A DNA stretch of 64,000 bases. Origin: Propionivibrio hellwigii (GTDB lineage Bacteria > Pseudomonadota > Gammaproteobacteria > Burkholderiales > Rhodocyclaceae). Each line of letters opens with the position of its first letter. The first letter of the stretch is position 1. A program made the translations under genes and the position numbers. Positions 1 through 9,402 of this stretch are shown here, piece by piece. The notes beneath the pieces were generated by a model. That model did no database searches and was not told the DNA's origin. It saw only the letters and a list, made by a program, of their open reading frames with translations. The DNA lies in assembly GCF_041770905.1 (NCBI RefSeq), contig NZ_JBEUWX010000001.1, positions 372,001 to 436,000 of the forward strand, in the 5' to 3' direction.

Positions 1-545
1 CATTTCTGGCAAGCGCCGATATCAGGGAAATTACGGAGGTCATCAGAAATTATGGCGAAGAACGGTTTGCTTTCCAGATTGCAAAGAAGATTGTGGCTGC
101 TCGGCGCGAGCAGCCGCTTGCAACCACCGGCCAGCTCGCCGCGCTGGTACGCGCGGCCGTGCGGACCCGTGAGCCCGGCCAGGATCCGGCGACGCGGACC
201 TTTCAGGCTCTACGGATTCACGTCAATCGGGAACTCGATCAGCTCGCGCTAGTACTGCCGCAGGCCGTGAATGCGCTTAGGCATGGCGGCCGGCTGGTCG
301 TGATCAGTTTTCATTCACTCGAAGATCGCATCGTCAAGCGTTTCATGCGCGAGCAATCGTCGGCGGACAGGCTACCGAAACATTTGCCGCTGCGGGCGGT
401 TGAATTGCCGAAACCGTGTTTGCGCCTGGTCGGTAAGCCGGTGCGTGCGGGTGCGGCTGAAGTTGCCGCCAACCCACGTGCGCGCAGTGCCGTGATGCGC
501 GTGGCGGAACGACTGGGTGATCTGACGATAGCGGAGGCCGCTTGA
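1..545 (+). CDS. rsmH: RsmH (MraW), 16S rRNA m4C1402 methyltransferase, 3' part only
   Basis: The reading frame is open from base 3 and gives the last 180 residues of RsmH, which uses SAM to N4-methylate C1402 of 16S rRNA in the decoding centre. Diagnostic C-terminal family segments are visible: TRTFQALRIHVNREL and GRLVVISFHSLEDRIVKRF. The N-terminal SAM-binding half lies outside the window (the family is about 310 residues). It is the usual gene before ftsL in dcw clusters. Its TGA (543-545) overlaps the ftsL ATG by one base, so translation is probably coupled. Confidence 0.97.
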   Translation, partial: FLASADIREITEVIRNYGEERFAFQIAKKIVAARREQPLATTGQLAALVRAAVRTREPGQDPATRTFQALRIHVNRELDQLALVLPQAVNALRHGGRLVVISFHSLEDRIVKRFMREQSSADRLPKHLPLRAVELPKPCLRLVGKPVRAGAAEVAANPRARSAVMRVAERLGDLTIAEAA

Positions 546-820
546 TGATCCGCATTAATATGTTTCTGCTGCTGGCCGCCGTATTTTGCGCGCTGGGTAT
601 CGTGACCTCGCAGCACAAGGCGCGCAAACTTTTTCAGGCGCTGGAGGCCGAACAGCGGCACGCTGAAAAACTGGATGTTGAATTTGACCAGTTGCAGCTC
701 GAGTTATCGACCTGGGCGACGTCGCCGCGCATTGAAAAAATTGCCCGGGAAAAACTGAAGATGCACACACCGGAAGCCGGTAGGGTGCTGACGGCATCGA
801 CAGGGGGTGTTGCAAGATGA
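545..820 (+). CDS. ftsL: Cell division protein FtsL
   Basis: A 91-residue bitopic membrane protein: a very short cytoplasmic start, one transmembrane helix (about residues 4-21, FLLLAAVFCALGIVTS) and a periplasmic coiled coil rich in E, Q, L and K. In the divisome FtsL joins FtsB and FtsQ and activates FtsW/FtsI. Sequence identity in this family is low, so the call rests on topology, length and position between rsmH and ftsI. An in-frame TTG lies one codon upstream (542). The ATG at 545 is preferred because it overlaps the rsmH stop. Its own stop overlaps the ftsI start (ATGA). Confidence 0.93.
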   Translation: MIRINMFLLLAAVFCALGIVTSQHKARKLFQALEAEQRHAEKLDVEFDQLQLELSTWATSPRIEKIAREKLKMHTPEAGRVLTASTGGVAR

Positions 821-2643
821 TGCGTTTTAGTCCGCGTGCGCATCGATTCGCCGAAAGTCCGGTGCTTAAGCTGCGCCTGCCGGCCTGGCGTTCGCGGCTG
901 ATCGGCCTGTTGATTTTGTTTGGCTTTGGCGTGTTGATTGTGCGCGCTTTCTATCTGCAAATGCTGAATGATGAGTTTTTGCAGGGGAAAGGTGAATCGC
1001 GCTACCGTCGTGATCTGCAAATCAATGCATTGCGCGGCCGCATCGCCGACCGTAACGGCGACATTCTTGCCATCTCAACGCCGATGAAATCTATCTGGGC
1101 GGTGCCGGCGGAAGCGAAGTTGTCACCGCAGCAGACGAAGCAACTGGCCTCGCTGCTGGAAATGAAGCCCGCCGATCTGAAGAAGAAGTTGGCGAGTGAA
1201 AAATCTTTCGTCTTCCTGCAGCGGCAGCTGCCGCCGGAAATCGGTGAGCGCGTCGCGGCGCTAGGGCTGCCGGGCATCGGGCAGGATCAGGAATATCGGC
1301 GCTACTACCCGGCCGGTGAAATGACGGCGCATATCGTCGGTTTTACCGGCGTCGATGACAAAGGGCTGGAGGGCGTCGAACTGGCTTTTCAGGATCAGCT
1401 GATCGGTCGTGCGGGCAGCCGCAGCGTGATCCGTGACCGGCGAGGTCAGATCATTGAAGACGTGGGTTCGATCAAACCCCCTCAGGATGGCAGCGATATC
1501 CGTCTGGCGCTCGATTCGAAAATTCAGTATCTCGCTTACAGCCAGCTCAAGCAGGCCGTTACCGAGCACAAGGCCAAAGCGGGTGGCGCCGTCGTCATTG
1601 ATACCCGCACGGGTGAAATTCTGGCGCTGGCCAACTGGCCGACGTATAACCCAAACAACCGTGCGCGCCTGTCCGGGGCGCAGCTGCGCAATCGTGCGCT
1701 GACCGATACCTATGAACCCGGTTCGGTCATGAAGCCTTTCCCCATCGCACTGGCGATGGATCACGGCAAGGTGAATTTCAATACGGTCATCAATTGCGCG
1801 CCCGGCCGCATGAAAATTGGCCCGGCAACGATTTCTGATGCGCATCCGCATGGCGACCTGACGGTGGCGCAGGTGATCCAGAAATCGTCCAATATCGGTA
1901 CGGCAAAGATTGCCGCCATGCTCTCGCCGCGCCAGATGTGGGAAATGTTTAACACGGTCGGTTTCGGCCGTACGCCGCAGCTCGGTTTCCCGGGCGAAGT
2001 GAGTGGCCGGCTGCGGCCGTGGAAGCAGTGGCGTCCCGTCGAGCAGGCAACCATGTCGTATGGGCACGGTATTTCCGTTTCGCTAATGCAGATGGCGCGT
2101 GCCTACACGGTATTTGCACGTGACGGTGAGCTGATCCCATTGGCGCTCACCAAATCCGAAGATGTCGATGCGACGCCGGAAGGCACCCAGTCAATCTTTA
2201 CGCCTAAAACAGCGCGGGCAGTGCGCACCATGCTGGAAATGGCGGTTCAGTCGGGCGGCACGGCGCGCAAAGCGCAGGTGGCCGGTTACCGCGTCGCTGG
2301 TAAAACGGGGACGGCTTACAAGATCGAGGGCGGGCAATATGTCAAAAAATACATTGCCTCATTCGTCGGTTTTGCGCCGGTTTCCAATCCGCGTCTCGTA
2401 GTGGCGGTCATGATCGACGAGCCGGGCGCCGGGCGCTATTACGGCGGTGATGTTGCCGGGCCGGTGTTTTCCGGCATCATGGGCAGCGCTCTGCGCACGC
2501 TGGGCGTCCCGCCCGATGCGCCGCTGGGTACGCCGGAAAAGCCCGTGCTGCGGACGGCTGGAGTGGAAAAATCCAATACGCCGGTGCGCGTCGCCGGCAG
2601 AAGCGGAAAAAATATCAGCTCGCCTGCGAAGGAGTCGCTATGA
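817..2643 (+). CDS. ftsI: Peptidoglycan D,D-transpeptidase FtsI (PBP3)
   Basis: A 608-residue class B penicillin-binding protein that cross-links septal peptidoglycan together with the glycosyltransferase FtsW. One N-terminal membrane anchor (about residues 28-49) is followed by the PBP dimerisation domain and the transpeptidase domain. All three penicillin-binding motifs are present: SVMK with the nucleophilic Ser near residue 302, SSN near 357, and KTGT near 494. The ATG at 817 overlaps the ftsL stop, and an AAGGAG lies at the 3' end just before murE. Length is normal for the family. The C-terminal tail beyond the transpeptidase domain is basic. Confidence 0.98.
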   Translation: MMRFSPRAHRFAESPVLKLRLPAWRSRLIGLLILFGFGVLIVRAFYLQMLNDEFLQGKGESRYRRDLQINALRGRIADRNGDILAISTPMKSIWAVPAEAKLSPQQTKQLASLLEMKPADLKKKLASEKSFVFLQRQLPPEIGERVAALGLPGIGQDQEYRRYYPAGEMTAHIVGFTGVDDKGLEGVELAFQDQLIGRAGSRSVIRDRRGQIIEDVGSIKPPQDGSDIRLALDSKIQYLAYSQLKQAVTEHKAKAGGAVVIDTRTGEILALANWPTYNPNNRARLSGAQLRNRALTDTYEPGSVMKPFPIALAMDHGKVNFNTVINCAPGRMKIGPATISDAHPHGDLTVAQVIQKSSNIGTAKIAAMLSPRQMWEMFNTVGFGRTPQLGFPGEVSGRLRPWKQWRPVEQATMSYGHGISVSLMQMARAYTVFARDGELIPLALTKSEDVDATPEGTQSIFTPKTARAVRTMLEMAVQSGGTARKAQVAGYRVAGKTGTAYKIEGGQYVKKYIASFVGFAPVSNPRLVVAVMIDEPGAGRYYGGDVAGPVFSGIMGSALRTLGVPPDAPLGTPEKPVLRTAGVEKSNTPVRVAGRSGKNISSPAKESL

Positions 2644-4163
2644 GTCGGCCGAATGTTCCGCCCTCACTTTCCGCGGCTGATGTCCTGACGCAGTTGCGTG
2701 CGCAGGGCGCCGATCCGCTGGGCGTTACCGACGATAGCCGTCAGCTTCAGCGGGGCGATCTGTTCATGGCCTATCCGGGCGATTCTGCCGATGGCCGCAC
2801 GCATATCGCCGATGCTGTTGCGCGCGGCGCGGCGGCCGTGTTGTGGGAGGATGGCGATGCCTTCTCCTGGCAGCCGGAATGGCGTCTGGCCAACCTGCCG
2901 GCGCAAGGTGTGCGCGCCCTGTGCGGACCGCTGGCGCATGCCGTTTTCGGACAACCGAGCGAACGGTTATCGTTGATTGCCGTAACCGGCACCAATGGTA
3001 AAACCTCGATTAGCCACTGGCTGGCGCAGGCGCATCCACGGCCTTGCGCGTCGATCGGCACATTGGGTGCGGAATTCCGCAATATGCTGGAAACAACCGG
3101 GCTGACGACGCCGGAAGCGACGACGTTAGCGCGCTGTCTGCGCCGGTTTGCCAATGCGGGAGCGCAGGCCTGCGCCCTGGAGGCCAGCTCGATCGGTATT
3201 GAGGAAGGGCGGCTCGATGGCGCTCATGTCGATGTGGCGATCTTTACCAATCTGACACGCGACCATCTCGACTATCACGGCACGATGGAAGCCTATGCGG
3301 CCGCCAAGAAGCGTTTGTTCGACTGGCCGGATCTGCGACTGGCCGTCATCAACGTCGACGATCCGTTTGGCGCCGAACTCGCTAGACAAACAACGGCTTG
3401 CCGGACGGTGTGTTATGCCACCCAACCCGATAAGGGCATCGGCTGTGCGAATGTCCTGCGTGCCGAATCGATTCAGGAAACCGCCGAAGGCATGTCTTTC
3501 TGGCTGGTCATTCCGGAAATTCCTGACATGCCGGACTGGCCGCACGGCCGCGCCAAAATCGAGACTGGCCTGCTGGGGCGTTATAACGTTTCAAATCTGT
3601 TGGCCGTGGCGGCTGTACTGGCTGATGCCGGGATGACGCCGCGCGAAATCGCCGGGCGTCTGCATGCGCTGACACCGCCGCCGGGGCGGCTGGAAAAAAT
3701 CGGCGGCGCTGATGATCCGCTGATTGCCGTCGATTACGCACATACGCCGGACGCGCTGGAAAATGCGCTGATCGCCTTGCGTGGCCTGGCTGAGGCGCGC
3801 GGCGGCGGGTTGACGGTCATTTTCGGCTGTGGCGGTGACCGTGATGCCGGTAAGCGTCCTTTGATGGGTGAAGTCGCCGCGCGGCTGGCCGATCGTGTCG
3901 TGATCACCAGCGACAATCCGCGCAGTGAAGATCCGGAACGGATTGTTGAAGCCATTCGCGTCGGCGCGCCCGATGCGGAGTTCATTGTCGATCGTGCTGC
4001 GGCGATTCGTCGTACCGTGCTGGCCGTGTCGTCGACAGAGGTCATTCTGCTGGCGGGCAAAGGGCATGAGCCTTATCAGGAAATCGCCGGCGAACGCCGC
4101 CCGTTCTCGGATGTTGCTGAAGTGCGGGCGGCGCTGGCCGTACGCCGGGAGGTGCGTTCATGA
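2640..4163 (+). CDS. murE: UDP-MurNAc-tripeptide ligase MurE (meso-diaminopimelate adding)
   Basis: A 507-residue cytoplasmic Mur ligase that adds the third stem-peptide residue to UDP-MurNAc-L-Ala-D-Glu using ATP. The P-loop GTNGKT is at residues 117-122. The motif DNPR at about 425-428 is the known meso-diaminopimelate recognition signature, so the peptidoglycan is predicted to be the usual Gram-negative DAP type. The ATG overlaps the ftsI stop and an AAGGAG lies at a suitable distance upstream. The gene ends in an ATGA overlap with murF. Confidence 0.98.
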   Translation: MSRPNVPPSLSAADVLTQLRAQGADPLGVTDDSRQLQRGDLFMAYPGDSADGRTHIADAVARGAAAVLWEDGDAFSWQPEWRLANLPAQGVRALCGPLAHAVFGQPSERLSLIAVTGTNGKTSISHWLAQAHPRPCASIGTLGAEFRNMLETTGLTTPEATTLARCLRRFANAGAQACALEASSIGIEEGRLDGAHVDVAIFTNLTRDHLDYHGTMEAYAAAKKRLFDWPDLRLAVINVDDPFGAELARQTTACRTVCYATQPDKGIGCANVLRAESIQETAEGMSFWLVIPEIPDMPDWPHGRAKIETGLLGRYNVSNLLAVAAVLADAGMTPREIAGRLHALTPPPGRLEKIGGADDPLIAVDYAHTPDALENALIALRGLAEARGGGLTVIFGCGGDRDAGKRPLMGEVAARLADRVVITSDNPRSEDPERIVEAIRVGAPDAEFIVDRAAAIRRTVLAVSSTEVILLAGKGHEPYQEIAGERRPFSDVAEVRAALAVRREVRS

Positions 4164-5665
4164 GTGCGATGCGCCTGCAGGAAGCTATTCAGGCGATGGG
4201 CGGTTATCTGCTCGACGGCCGGGCGGAGGAAGGGCGTGACCGGTTGTTGACCGGCGTTTCCTGCGACAGCCGGCAGATTGCCGCGGGCGAGCTTTTTATT
4301 GCCTTGCGCGGCGAACGTTTCGACGGCCATGATTTTCTTGCCGCCGCCCAGGCAGCGGGCGCTGCAGCGGCGGTCATCGACGGACACGCCGTGCAGAAAG
4401 TCGATGTTCCCGGTCTGCCACTGGTCGTCGTGGCTGATACGCGGCAGGCGCTGGGTTTGCTGGCCGGCTGGCGACGTTCGCGTTTTTCCTTGCCGCTGAT
4501 CGCCGTGACGGGGAGCAACGGAAAAACGACGACCAAGGAAATGATCGCCAGCATCCTGCGCGCCGCTTTTGGCGATGCCGTGCTGGCAACGCAGGGCAAC
4601 TTCAATAACGATATCGGGCTACCGCTGACCCTGCTGCGGCTTGACGCCCGACACCGCGCGGCCGTTGTCGAAATCGGCATGAACCGGCCCGGCGAAATTA
4701 TTGCGCTGGCGCGTCTGGCGCGGCCAACCGTGGCGATTGTCACCAATGCACAGCGTGCCCATTTGTCCGGCATGGGGTCGCTGGAAAACGTCGCTGCCGA
4801 AAAAGGCAGTCTTTTCGGCGAGCTGGACGAGTCCGGCGTCGCCGTGATCAATGCCGACGATCCGTGGGCTGAGCGGTGGCGTGCGCAGGCGGCCGGCCGA
4901 CGCATTGTCGATTTTGCCTTTGAATCCCCCGCCAGTGTGCGCGGCCGTTATGCGGGGCATGGACTGGAATCCCGCCTGTATTTGTCGACGCCTGCGGGTG
5001 AGGCTGAGGTCGCCCTGGCGGCGCCCGGCATCCATAACGCCCATAATGCGCTGGGTGCGGCGGCGGCGGCATGGGCGGCGGGGCTTGGGCTGGACGCCAT
5101 TTGCGCCGGTCTGGGGGCTTTTGCCGGCGTCAAAGGGCGTTTGCAGCGGCTGGCCGGGCCGAATGGCGCGTTGCTGCTCGACGATACGTATAACGCCAAT
5201 CCCGATTCTGTGCGGGCCGGCATTGATGTGCTGGCGGCAATTCCCGGACGCAGAATTCTGGTGCTCGGCGACATGGGCGAAATCGGTGATATGAGCGGCC
5301 AGTATCACGACGAGGTGGGCGGCTATGCCAAGAGCCAAGGGATTGACCGCCTGCTGGCGCTGGGCGAGACGAGCCAGCTGGCGGTGCGCAATTTCGGTGC
5401 GGGCGGCGAACATTTTCGCAGGCTGGAATCTCTGGTGGCCGCGCTGCGGCAGGAGATGCAGCCCGGAACGACCGTGCTGGTCAAAGGCTCGCACTTCATG
5501 CATATGGAACGGGTGATCGAAGCCTTGCTGGCAACGCCTCAAGAAAATACTGGCGCCCCGCCGAAGGATGCGCCCAAAAAACCGGCGGGATGTGCGGAGC
5601 AAGCGGAGCGGGCGGAGCAGGCAGAACAGCCCGCAAAGCCGCAATTGACAGGAGAGAAAGCATAA
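4160..5665 (+). CDS. murF: UDP-MurNAc-tripeptide:D-Ala-D-Ala ligase MurF
   Basis: A 501-residue Mur ligase that adds D-Ala-D-Ala to complete the UDP-MurNAc pentapeptide. The P-loop GSNGKTTTKEM begins at residue 118, and LLLDDTYNANPDSV is typical of MurF. The last ~45 residues after the normal family end are a hydrophilic tail rich in Pro, Lys, Glu, Gln and Ala, encoded partly by a repeated GCGGAGCAGGC-like unit. This tail is unusual and may be dispensable. The gene starts in an ATGA overlap with murE, and its TAA shares one base with the mraY ATG. Confidence 0.98.
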   Translation: MSAMRLQEAIQAMGGYLLDGRAEEGRDRLLTGVSCDSRQIAAGELFIALRGERFDGHDFLAAAQAAGAAAAVIDGHAVQKVDVPGLPLVVVADTRQALGLLAGWRRSRFSLPLIAVTGSNGKTTTKEMIASILRAAFGDAVLATQGNFNNDIGLPLTLLRLDARHRAAVVEIGMNRPGEIIALARLARPTVAIVTNAQRAHLSGMGSLENVAAEKGSLFGELDESGVAVINADDPWAERWRAQAAGRRIVDFAFESPASVRGRYAGHGLESRLYLSTPAGEAEVALAAPGIHNAHNALGAAAAAWAAGLGLDAICAGLGAFAGVKGRLQRLAGPNGALLLDDTYNANPDSVRAGIDVLAAIPGRRILVLGDMGEIGDMSGQYHDEVGGYAKSQGIDRLLALGETSQLAVRNFGAGGEHFRRLESLVAALRQEMQPGTTVLVKGSHFMHMERVIEALLATPQENTGAPPKDAPKKPAGCAEQAERAEQAEQPAKPQLTGEKA

Positions 5666-6753
5666 TGCTGTTGGCTCTGGCGCAATGGCTGTCGCAAAGC
5701 ATCAGCGGATTTAATGTATTCGCTTACATCACCCTGCGCGCGGTCCTGGCGGCGCTGACGGCGCTGACGATTTCCTTTATTGCCGGGCCCTCGGTAATTC
5801 GCTGGTTGGCGGCCAAAAAAATCGGCCAGGCCGTGCGTCAGAACGGTCCGCAAACGCATCTTTCCAAATCGGGAACACCGACCATGGGCGGCGTGCTGGT
5901 TCTGATTTCGATCGCCGTTACGACACTGCTTTGGAGCGATCTGACGAATCGCTATATCTGGGTGATTCTGATCGTGACGCTGGGTTTTGGCGCGATCGGC
6001 TGGTACGACGACTGGAAAAAAGTCGTCTACCGTGACCCCAAAGGATTGGCGAGCCGCTGGAAATATTTCTGGCAGTCGGTGATCGGGCTACTCGTCGCCC
6101 TCTATCTGGCGATGACTTCGACGCTGCCGGCGCAAACGCAACTGATCGTGCCGTTTTTCAAAACGGTGGCGTATCCGCTCGGTATCGCCGGTTTTGTCAT
6201 TCTTACTTATCTGGTCATTGTCGGCACCAGTAACGCCGTCAATCTGACCGATGGTCTCGATGGTCTGGCGATTATGCCGGCAGTGATGGTCGCGGCGGCG
6301 CTGGCGATTTTTGCCTACGTAGCCGGCAATGCCGTTTTTGCCCGTTACCTGCTGATGCCATATATCCCCGGCGCAGGCGAGCTGGCCGTTTTTCTTGGCG
6401 CATTGACGGGCGCGGGACTGGGGTTTTTGTGGTTCAACGTCTATCCGGCGGAAGTTTTTATGGGCGATGTAGGCGCGCTGGCGCTGGGCGGTGCGCTGGG
6501 TACCGTGGCCGTGATCGTCCGTCAGGAAATTGTGCTGGCGATCATGGGCGGTATTTTCGTTGCCGAAACGCTGTCGGTCGCAGCGCAGGTCCTCTATTTC
6601 CGGCTGACGGGCGGCAAGCGCATTTTCCGGATGGCGCCGCTGCATCACCACTATGAGCTGGGCGGCTGGAAAGAAACCCAGGTCGTCGTTCGTTTCTGGA
6701 TCATCACCATCATCCTGGTGCTGATCGGACTGTCCACGCTGAAGATCCGTTGA
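5665..6753 (+). CDS. mraY: Phospho-MurNAc-pentapeptide transferase MraY
   Basis: A 362-residue polytopic inner-membrane enzyme that moves phospho-MurNAc-pentapeptide to undecaprenyl phosphate to form lipid I. Catalytic-site segments are visible: DDWKK with PKGL, NLTDGLDGLA, GDVGALALGG, and the cytoplasmic HHHYELGGWKE loop. About ten hydrophobic segments are evident. The frame stays open upstream into murF. The ATG at 5665 is chosen because it gives the family-typical N-terminus, has GGAGAG upstream, and overlaps the murF stop by one base. Confidence 0.98.
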   Translation: MLLALAQWLSQSISGFNVFAYITLRAVLAALTALTISFIAGPSVIRWLAAKKIGQAVRQNGPQTHLSKSGTPTMGGVLVLISIAVTTLLWSDLTNRYIWVILIVTLGFGAIGWYDDWKKVVYRDPKGLASRWKYFWQSVIGLLVALYLAMTSTLPAQTQLIVPFFKTVAYPLGIAGFVILTYLVIVGTSNAVNLTDGLDGLAIMPAVMVAAALAIFAYVAGNAVFARYLLMPYIPGAGELAVFLGALTGAGLGFLWFNVYPAEVFMGDVGALALGGALGTVAVIVRQEIVLAIMGGIFVAETLSVAAQVLYFRLTGGKRIFRMAPLHHHYELGGWKETQVVVRFWIITIILVLIGLSTLKIR

Positions 6754-6754
6754 A

Positions 6755-8245
6755 ATGCGCACCGAAAAAATGTTCCCAGAGACACCGGAAACAATGCCCG
6801 CAGACAAGGCATTGCAGGGGAAACGCGTCCTGACGCTTGGGCTGGGAGAAAGCGGCCTGGCGATGGCGCGCTGGCTGGCGCGCGAGGGCGCGCGCGTTCG
6901 CGTGGCCGATAGCCGTGCTGCGCCGCCGAATGCAGATGCACTGCGCGCATCCGTTCCGGACGCCGAACTGTTTTTCGGCGGTTTTCCTGAAGCGGCGTTT
7001 GCGGAGGTTGATCTGCTGGCGATTTCTCCCGGTGTGCCGGTACAGACGCACGCAGTTGCCGCTGCCGTGGCTGGCGGTTTGCCGCTTGTCTCGGAAATCG
7101 AACTGTTTGCCTGGGGTGTGCGCAAATATGCGCCGCATTCAAAGATCATCGCCATTACCGGTAGCAACGGCAAAACGACGACGACGGCGCTGACGGCGCA
7201 TCTGCTTTCAGCGGCTGGCGTGCCCGCTGTTGCCTGCGGCAATATTTCGCCTTCGGCGCTTGATGCGCTGATGCAGGCGCTGGCGGACGGTGCGCTGCCG
7301 AAGGTCTGGGTGCTTGAATTATCGAGCTTCCAGCTGGAAACGACCCGTTCGCTGAATGCCGCAGCAGCGACGGTGCTCAACATCAGCGAAGACCATCTCG
7401 ACCGCTATGCCGACATGGCCGCTTATGCAGCGGCCAAGGCCCGCATATTTACAGGCTGCCGGACGATGGTTGTCAATCGCGACGATACGTGTGTAGCGGC
7501 CTGGGCGGGCGAACAATGGGCGCCGCCGCGCCGCATCAGTTTTGGTCTGGATCGACCGTCGCGCGCCGGGGATTACGGTATTGCCGACGGCTGGATCGTA
7601 CGTGGCGAAACGCGCCTGGCTGCCCTGGCGGATTTGCCGCTAACGGGCCTGCACAATGCCGCCAATATCATGGCGGTGTTGGCGCTCGGCGAGGCGTTTG
7701 ACGAAGAAAATGGCATTTCGCCGCAACGCCTGCTGGCCGGACTGGCGACGTTTTCCGGCCTGCCGCATCGCGTTGAGAAAGTGGCGGAAATCGGCGGAGT
7801 TGCTTATTTCGATGATTCCAAAGGCACCAATGTCGGCGCGACGCAGGCTGCGCTGCAAGGTTTGGGACGCAAAGTCGCGATCATCCTCGGCGGTGAAGGC
7901 AAGGATCAGGATTTTTCCCTACTGCGGCCTGCATTGACCGCACATGCACGCGCTGTGGCGCTGATCGGTCGTGATGCCCGCCTGATTGCCGAAGCGATCG
8001 GCGAGGTGGGCGTTCCCGTGCATTTCTGCGCCGATCTGCCGCAGGCAACGCGCTGGTGCGCCGCCCAGGCGCAGCCAGGAGATGCTGTGCTACTTTCGCC
8101 GGCCTGCGCCAGCTTCGATATGTTCCGTAATTATGCCCATCGCGCCGAAGTGTTCGTTGCCGCCGTACATGCGCTGCAGCGTGAGTCGAAAGATACGGTG
8201 GCGCATACGGCGGTAGAAAATTCAGTTAAAGGATCCGTGCGATGA
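6755..8245 (+). CDS. murD: UDP-MurNAc-L-Ala:D-Glu ligase MurD
   Basis: A 496-residue cytoplasmic Mur ligase that adds D-glutamate to UDP-MurNAc-L-alanine. The N-terminal nucleotide-binding segment reads VLTLGLGESGLAMARWL. The P-loop GSNGKTTTT starts at residue 136, and the Mur ligase C-terminal domain carries VAIILGGEGKDQDF. It starts one base after the mraY stop. In-frame ATGs at codons 6 and 14 are possible alternative starts because the first residues are poorly conserved. The end overlaps ftsW (ATGA). Confidence 0.97.
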   Translation: MRTEKMFPETPETMPADKALQGKRVLTLGLGESGLAMARWLAREGARVRVADSRAAPPNADALRASVPDAELFFGGFPEAAFAEVDLLAISPGVPVQTHAVAAAVAGGLPLVSEIELFAWGVRKYAPHSKIIAITGSNGKTTTTALTAHLLSAAGVPAVACGNISPSALDALMQALADGALPKVWVLELSSFQLETTRSLNAAAATVLNISEDHLDRYADMAAYAAAKARIFTGCRTMVVNRDDTCVAAWAGEQWAPPRRISFGLDRPSRAGDYGIADGWIVRGETRLAALADLPLTGLHNAANIMAVLALGEAFDEENGISPQRLLAGLATFSGLPHRVEKVAEIGGVAYFDDSKGTNVGATQAALQGLGRKVAIILGGEGKDQDFSLLRPALTAHARAVALIGRDARLIAEAIGEVGVPVHFCADLPQATRWCAAQAQPGDAVLLSPACASFDMFRNYAHRAEVFVAAVHALQRESKDTVAHTAVENSVKGSVR

Positions 8246-9402
8246 TCCCATCCTTTGACACGCCGCGCCGTCTGCCTGCCGAAGTCGATCTGACGCTGCT
8301 GTGGAGCGCCCTGTTTTTGCTGCTTCTGGGCATGGTCATGGTGTATTCGGCCTCGGCGGCCATTGCTGAAGCCGACCGCTATACCGGCAACCATCCTGCG
8401 TACTATCTGGTGCGTCACGGCATTTTTCTGGCCATTGGCCTAAGCGCGGCGGCTATAGCTTTTCAGATTCCGATGACAACATGGGAGCGGATTGCGCCCT
8501 GGCTTTTCGTTGCCGGCTGCGTGCTGCTGGCGCTGGTATTGATTCCGGGAATCGGGCGCGAAGTCAATGGTGCACGCCGCTGGCTGCCGCTGGGTGTCGT
8601 CAATCTCCAGCCGTCGGAACTGATGAAGTTGTTTGCCGTGCTCTATGCCGCCGACTATACGGTGCGCAAGATGCCGTACATGCATAACCTGAAAAAGGCC
8701 TTTCTGCCGATGGCGTGCGCGATGATTGCCGTCGGCGTGCTGTTGCTCAAGGAGCCGGATTTCGGTGCCTTTGTCGTTGTGATCTCGATTGCCATGGGCA
8801 TCCTTTTCCTTGGCGGGATGCGTGCACGCTTGTTTGCCGTGCTGATCATCGTGCTGCTGGCCGCATTTACCGCGCTGATCATTACTTCGCCGTACCGGCG
8901 CGACCGCATTTTCGGTTTCATGGATCCGTGGGCCGATGCGTTTGGGCGCGGTTATCAGCTTTCTCATGCGTTGATCGCTTTCGGGCGCGGCGAATTCTTT
9001 GGCGTCGGGCTGGGCGCCAGTGTCGAAAAGCTGTTCTACCTACCTGAGGCACATACCGATTTTCTGCTGGCGGTGATTGCCGAAGAGCTGGGTTTTATCG
9101 GCGTTACGCTGGTGGTCGTTCTGTTTGGCTTGCTCATCCAGCGAGCGTTTGCCATCGGTCGCCAGGCCGTCACGCTTGACCGCCTTTATCCAGCGCTGGT
9201 GGCACAGGGCATCGGCATCTGGATCGGCGTGCAGGGGTTCATCAACATGGGCGTGAATATGGGCGTGTTGCCGACCAAAGGTCTGACGCTGCCGCTGATG
9301 AGCTTCGGCGGATCGGGCATCCTGATCAATTGTGTCGCGCTGGCGATCGTCCTGCGCGTCGATTGGGAAAACCGGCAATTGATGCGAGGCGCCAAGTTAT
9401 GA
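8242..9402 (+). CDS. ftsW: Septal peptidoglycan glycosyltransferase FtsW (SEDS family)
   Basis: A 386-residue polytopic membrane protein that polymerises lipid II at the septum in complex with FtsI. SEDS family signatures are present: GREVNGARRWLPLG, PEAHTDFLLAVIAEELGFIG, and near the C-terminus NMGVNMGVLPTKGLTLPLMSFGGSG (split over consecutive segments). Its place between murD and murG matches FtsW rather than RodA, which belongs in the mre cluster. The start overlaps murD and the stop overlaps murG. Confidence 0.97.
   Translation: MIPSFDTPRRLPAEVDLTLLWSALFLLLLGMVMVYSASAAIAEADRYTGNHPAYYLVRHGIFLAIGLSAAAIAFQIPMTTWERIAPWLFVAGCVLLALVLIPGIGREVNGARRWLPLGVVNLQPSELMKLFAVLYAADYTVRKMPYMHNLKKAFLPMACAMIAVGVLLLKEPDFGAFVVVISIAMGILFLGGMRARLFAVLIIVLLAAFTALIITSPYRRDRIFGFMDPWADAFGRGYQLSHALIAFGRGEFFGVGLGASVEKLFYLPEAHTDFLLAVIAEELGFIGVTLVVVLFGLLIQRAFAIGRQAVTLDRLYPALVAQGIGIWIGVQGFINMGVNMGVLPTKGLTLPLMSFGGSGILINCVALAIVLRVDWENRQLMRGAKL

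Noticed and set aside
4619..5644. Long - strand open frame (341 codons) opposite murF
   Set aside because: Antisense to a clear Mur ligase, with high-GC shadow composition (many His, Arg and Gln).
6088..7383. Long - strand open frame (431 codons) opposite mraY and murD
   Set aside because: It is an antisense shadow of two clear genes; its sequence is Arg/Ser/Ala-rich without any family signature.
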